Assembly (NCBI GenBank): GCA_007136525.1 | Contig: SLGU01000350.1 | Coordinates: 1-6,328 of the forward strand | From: Desulfobacteraceae bacterium | GTDB taxonomy: Bacteria; Desulfobacterota; Desulfobacteria; Desulfobacterales; Desulfosalsimonadaceae | Length of the DNA: 6,328 bases | Direction: 5' to 3' | Part shown: positions 5,049 to 6,328 of the stretch, in pieces | How the letters are laid out: every line of letters starts with the position of its first letter | Numbering within the stretch: the stretch's first letter is position 1 | Translations under genes and position numbers: made by a program | Notes under the pieces: model-generated | The model's input: the letters and a program-made list of their open reading frames with translations, nothing else | Told to the model about the DNA's origin: nothing | Databases searched by the model: none

Positions 5049-6328
5049 ATGAAGAACAATCCGCCACCGCTCAAACTCGCATGGTTCATATGGGGCCTGG
5101 CCGCCCTGTTCTACATGATGGGGTTTTTTCAGCGGGTCGCCCCGGCGGTCATGACCGGGGAGCTCATGCGCGATTTTTCAATTGGCGCGGCCGCCCTTGG
5201 CAACCTGTCGGCCTTTTATTTCTACAGCTACGTGGCCATGCAGGTCCCCACAGGGATTCTGGCGGACACATGGGGACCGCGGCGGATGCTCACGGCCGGG
5301 GCCTTCATTGCCGGGGCCGGCACCCTGCTCTTTGCTTTTTCGCCGGGGATCGTTGCGGCTGCCGCAGGACGCCTGCTCATCGGCGCATCGGTCGCCGTGG
5401 CGTTCGTGTGCATGCTCAAACTGGCCGGCAACTGGTTCCCTGCACGGATGTTCGCAATGGTCACGGGCGCCGCCCTGTTTTCCGGCATCATCGGTGCAGT
5501 ATCCGCCGGACCACCCCTGCGCCTGCTCCTGGAGGTTTTCGACTGGCGGCAGCTCATGGTCGGCGCCGCCCTGTTTACCTGGCTGATCGGCCTGGGCATT
5601 CACGTGTTCGCCCGGGATTGGCCGTCCGAAAAAGGCTATGCGGATTATGTCAAACCCGATGATGCGGGCAGGCGAACGGATATGGGGGTCATACTGAAAA
5701 ACCTCGGAGAATCGCTTTCCAGCAGAAACACCATCCTTCTGTTTATCATTCCCGGCGGCATCGTCGGCTGCGCCCTGACTTTCTCCGGGTTATGGGGTGT
5801 GCCATACCTGAGCACCGTCCATGGGCTGACCCTTGCCGAAGCATCCGCCGCCAACTCATCCCTGCTGGTGGCATGGGCCGCGGGCGGTCCGCTGTTCGGA
5901 TGGGCATCAGACCGCCTGGGAAGGCGAAAACCCCTTTACATCATTGGCTGCGCCATCTGCATTGCCGGATGGGGCCTTATTTTTTTTCATTCCGGCATGG
6001 GCGTCGCCATGCTCCTGGCGGTGCTCATGATCACCGGGTTCAGCTCAGGGTGCATGGTGGTCAGTTTCGCCTTTGCAAAGGAATCCATTCACGCACGCCT
6101 TGCCGGCACGGTTTCCGGCATCATTAACATGGGCGTCATGATGGGACCCATGATCCTGCAGCCTGCAGTGGGACTGGTGCTCGACCTTTTATGGCAGGGG
6201 GAGATGTCAGCAGGCGCACGGGTCTACACTGCGAGCGCTTACCGGGCAGGCTTTTCCCTCATGCTTGCATGGGCGGTATTATCCCTGGTGCTGCTGCTGT
6301 TCACCCGGGAAACATTCTGCCGGCAAAA
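5049..6328 (+). CDS. Major facilitator superfamily transporter (cut by the right edge)
   Basis: The frame is open from ATG 5049 to the window end (426 codons) with no stop. It encodes an inner-membrane carrier with about twelve hydrophobic helices in two halves of six. The first starts near residue 10 and the last spans about 401-418, so only a short tail should be missing. The MFS loop motif A appears in both halves: GILADTWGPRR (69-79) and GWASDRLGRRKP (284-295). An RLLIG segment (108-112) in helix 4 fits motif B. A polar loop (about 189-222) joins the halves. Helix 1 contains a buried-looking Arg29 (FFQRVAPAVM), seen in several organic-anion MFS groups, but I cannot assign a substrate. The start is the only in-frame ATG near the front; its ribosome site (GGAAG, 3 bases away) is weak. 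The gene appears to be transcribed alone from the preceding spacer. Confidence 0.9.
   Translation, partial: MKNNPPPLKLAWFIWGLAALFYMMGFFQRVAPAVMTGELMRDFSIGAAALGNLSAFYFYSYVAMQVPTGILADTWGPRRMLTAGAFIAGAGTLLFAFSPGIVAAAAGRLLIGASVAVAFVCMLKLAGNWFPARMFAMVTGAALFSGIIGAVSAGPPLRLLLEVFDWRQLMVGAALFTWLIGLGIHVFARDWPSEKGYADYVKPDDAGRRTDMGVILKNLGESLSSRNTILLFIIPGGIVGCALTFSGLWGVPYLSTVHGLTLAEASAANSSLLVAWAAGGPLFGWASDRLGRRKPLYIIGCAICIAGWGLIFFHSGMGVAMLLAVLMITGFSSGCMVVSFAFAKESIHARLAGTVSGIINMGVMMGPMILQPAVGLVLDLLWQGEMSAGARVYTASAYRAGFSLMLAWAVLSLVLLLFTRETFCRQ

Noticed and set aside
4832..5089. 85-codon minus-strand open frame in the spacer before the transporter
   Set aside because: It runs into the transporter start, lacks a clear ribosome site and shows no protein-like pattern.
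5012..5662. 216-codon plus-strand open frame overlapping the transporter
   Set aside because: It is rich in Arg, Gly and His, typical of an out-of-frame reading of a GC-rich gene; the frame from 5049 gives a twelve-helix MFS protein with both motif A copies.

Overview
The window is about 6.3 kb of moderately GC-rich bacterial DNA. It holds seven genes in five units, and the genes at both edges are cut by the window. The mix points to a Gram-negative anaerobe, most plausibly a deltaproteobacterium of the Desulfobacterota (sulfate-reducer-like): a QueG-like double 4Fe-4S protein, an AzlCD amino-acid exporter, a membrane class III nucleotide cyclase and an outer-membrane-type TPR lipoprotein. 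That placement is inferred from gene style, not from a marker gene.

Layout from left to right. (1) On the minus strand, 1-545, is the N-terminal 181 residues of a QueG-related ferredoxin-like protein, starting at a TTG with a strong Shine-Dalgarno sequence. (2) A 203-bp divergent spacer separates it from azlC and azlD on the plus strand (749-1474 and 1471-1794). These overlap by ATGA and together encode a branched-chain amino-acid exporter. (3) A 183-bp spacer carries a possible sigma70-type promoter and two small hairpins. It leads into a second plus-strand pair: a sensor-HAMP-class III adenylate/guanylate cyclase (1978-3465), then a lipoprotein with TPR-like repeats (3462-4526), also joined by an ATGA overlap. 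(4) Convergent to that pair, with only 6 bp between stop codons, is a 72-residue minus-strand gene (4533-4751) for a small basic protein resembling a KOW/SH3 barrel. (5) After a 297-bp AT-richer spacer with no gene, a major facilitator superfamily transporter runs from 5049 past the right edge; its twelfth membrane helix is reached, so little is missing.

How the genes work together. AzlC and AzlD form one two-subunit exporter. The cyclase and lipoprotein look like one signalling unit: the cyclase has a periplasmic sensor segment between two membrane helices, and the lipoprotein would sit in the same compartment, so a sensory partnership is plausible but unproven. The other genes show no clear functional link to each other.

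I see no mobile element, CRISPR array, tRNA or rRNA. The most interesting part is the translationally coupled cyclase/TPR-lipoprotein pair, followed by the QueG-like protein that lacks the queuosine-reductase acid motif and the small KOW-like protein.
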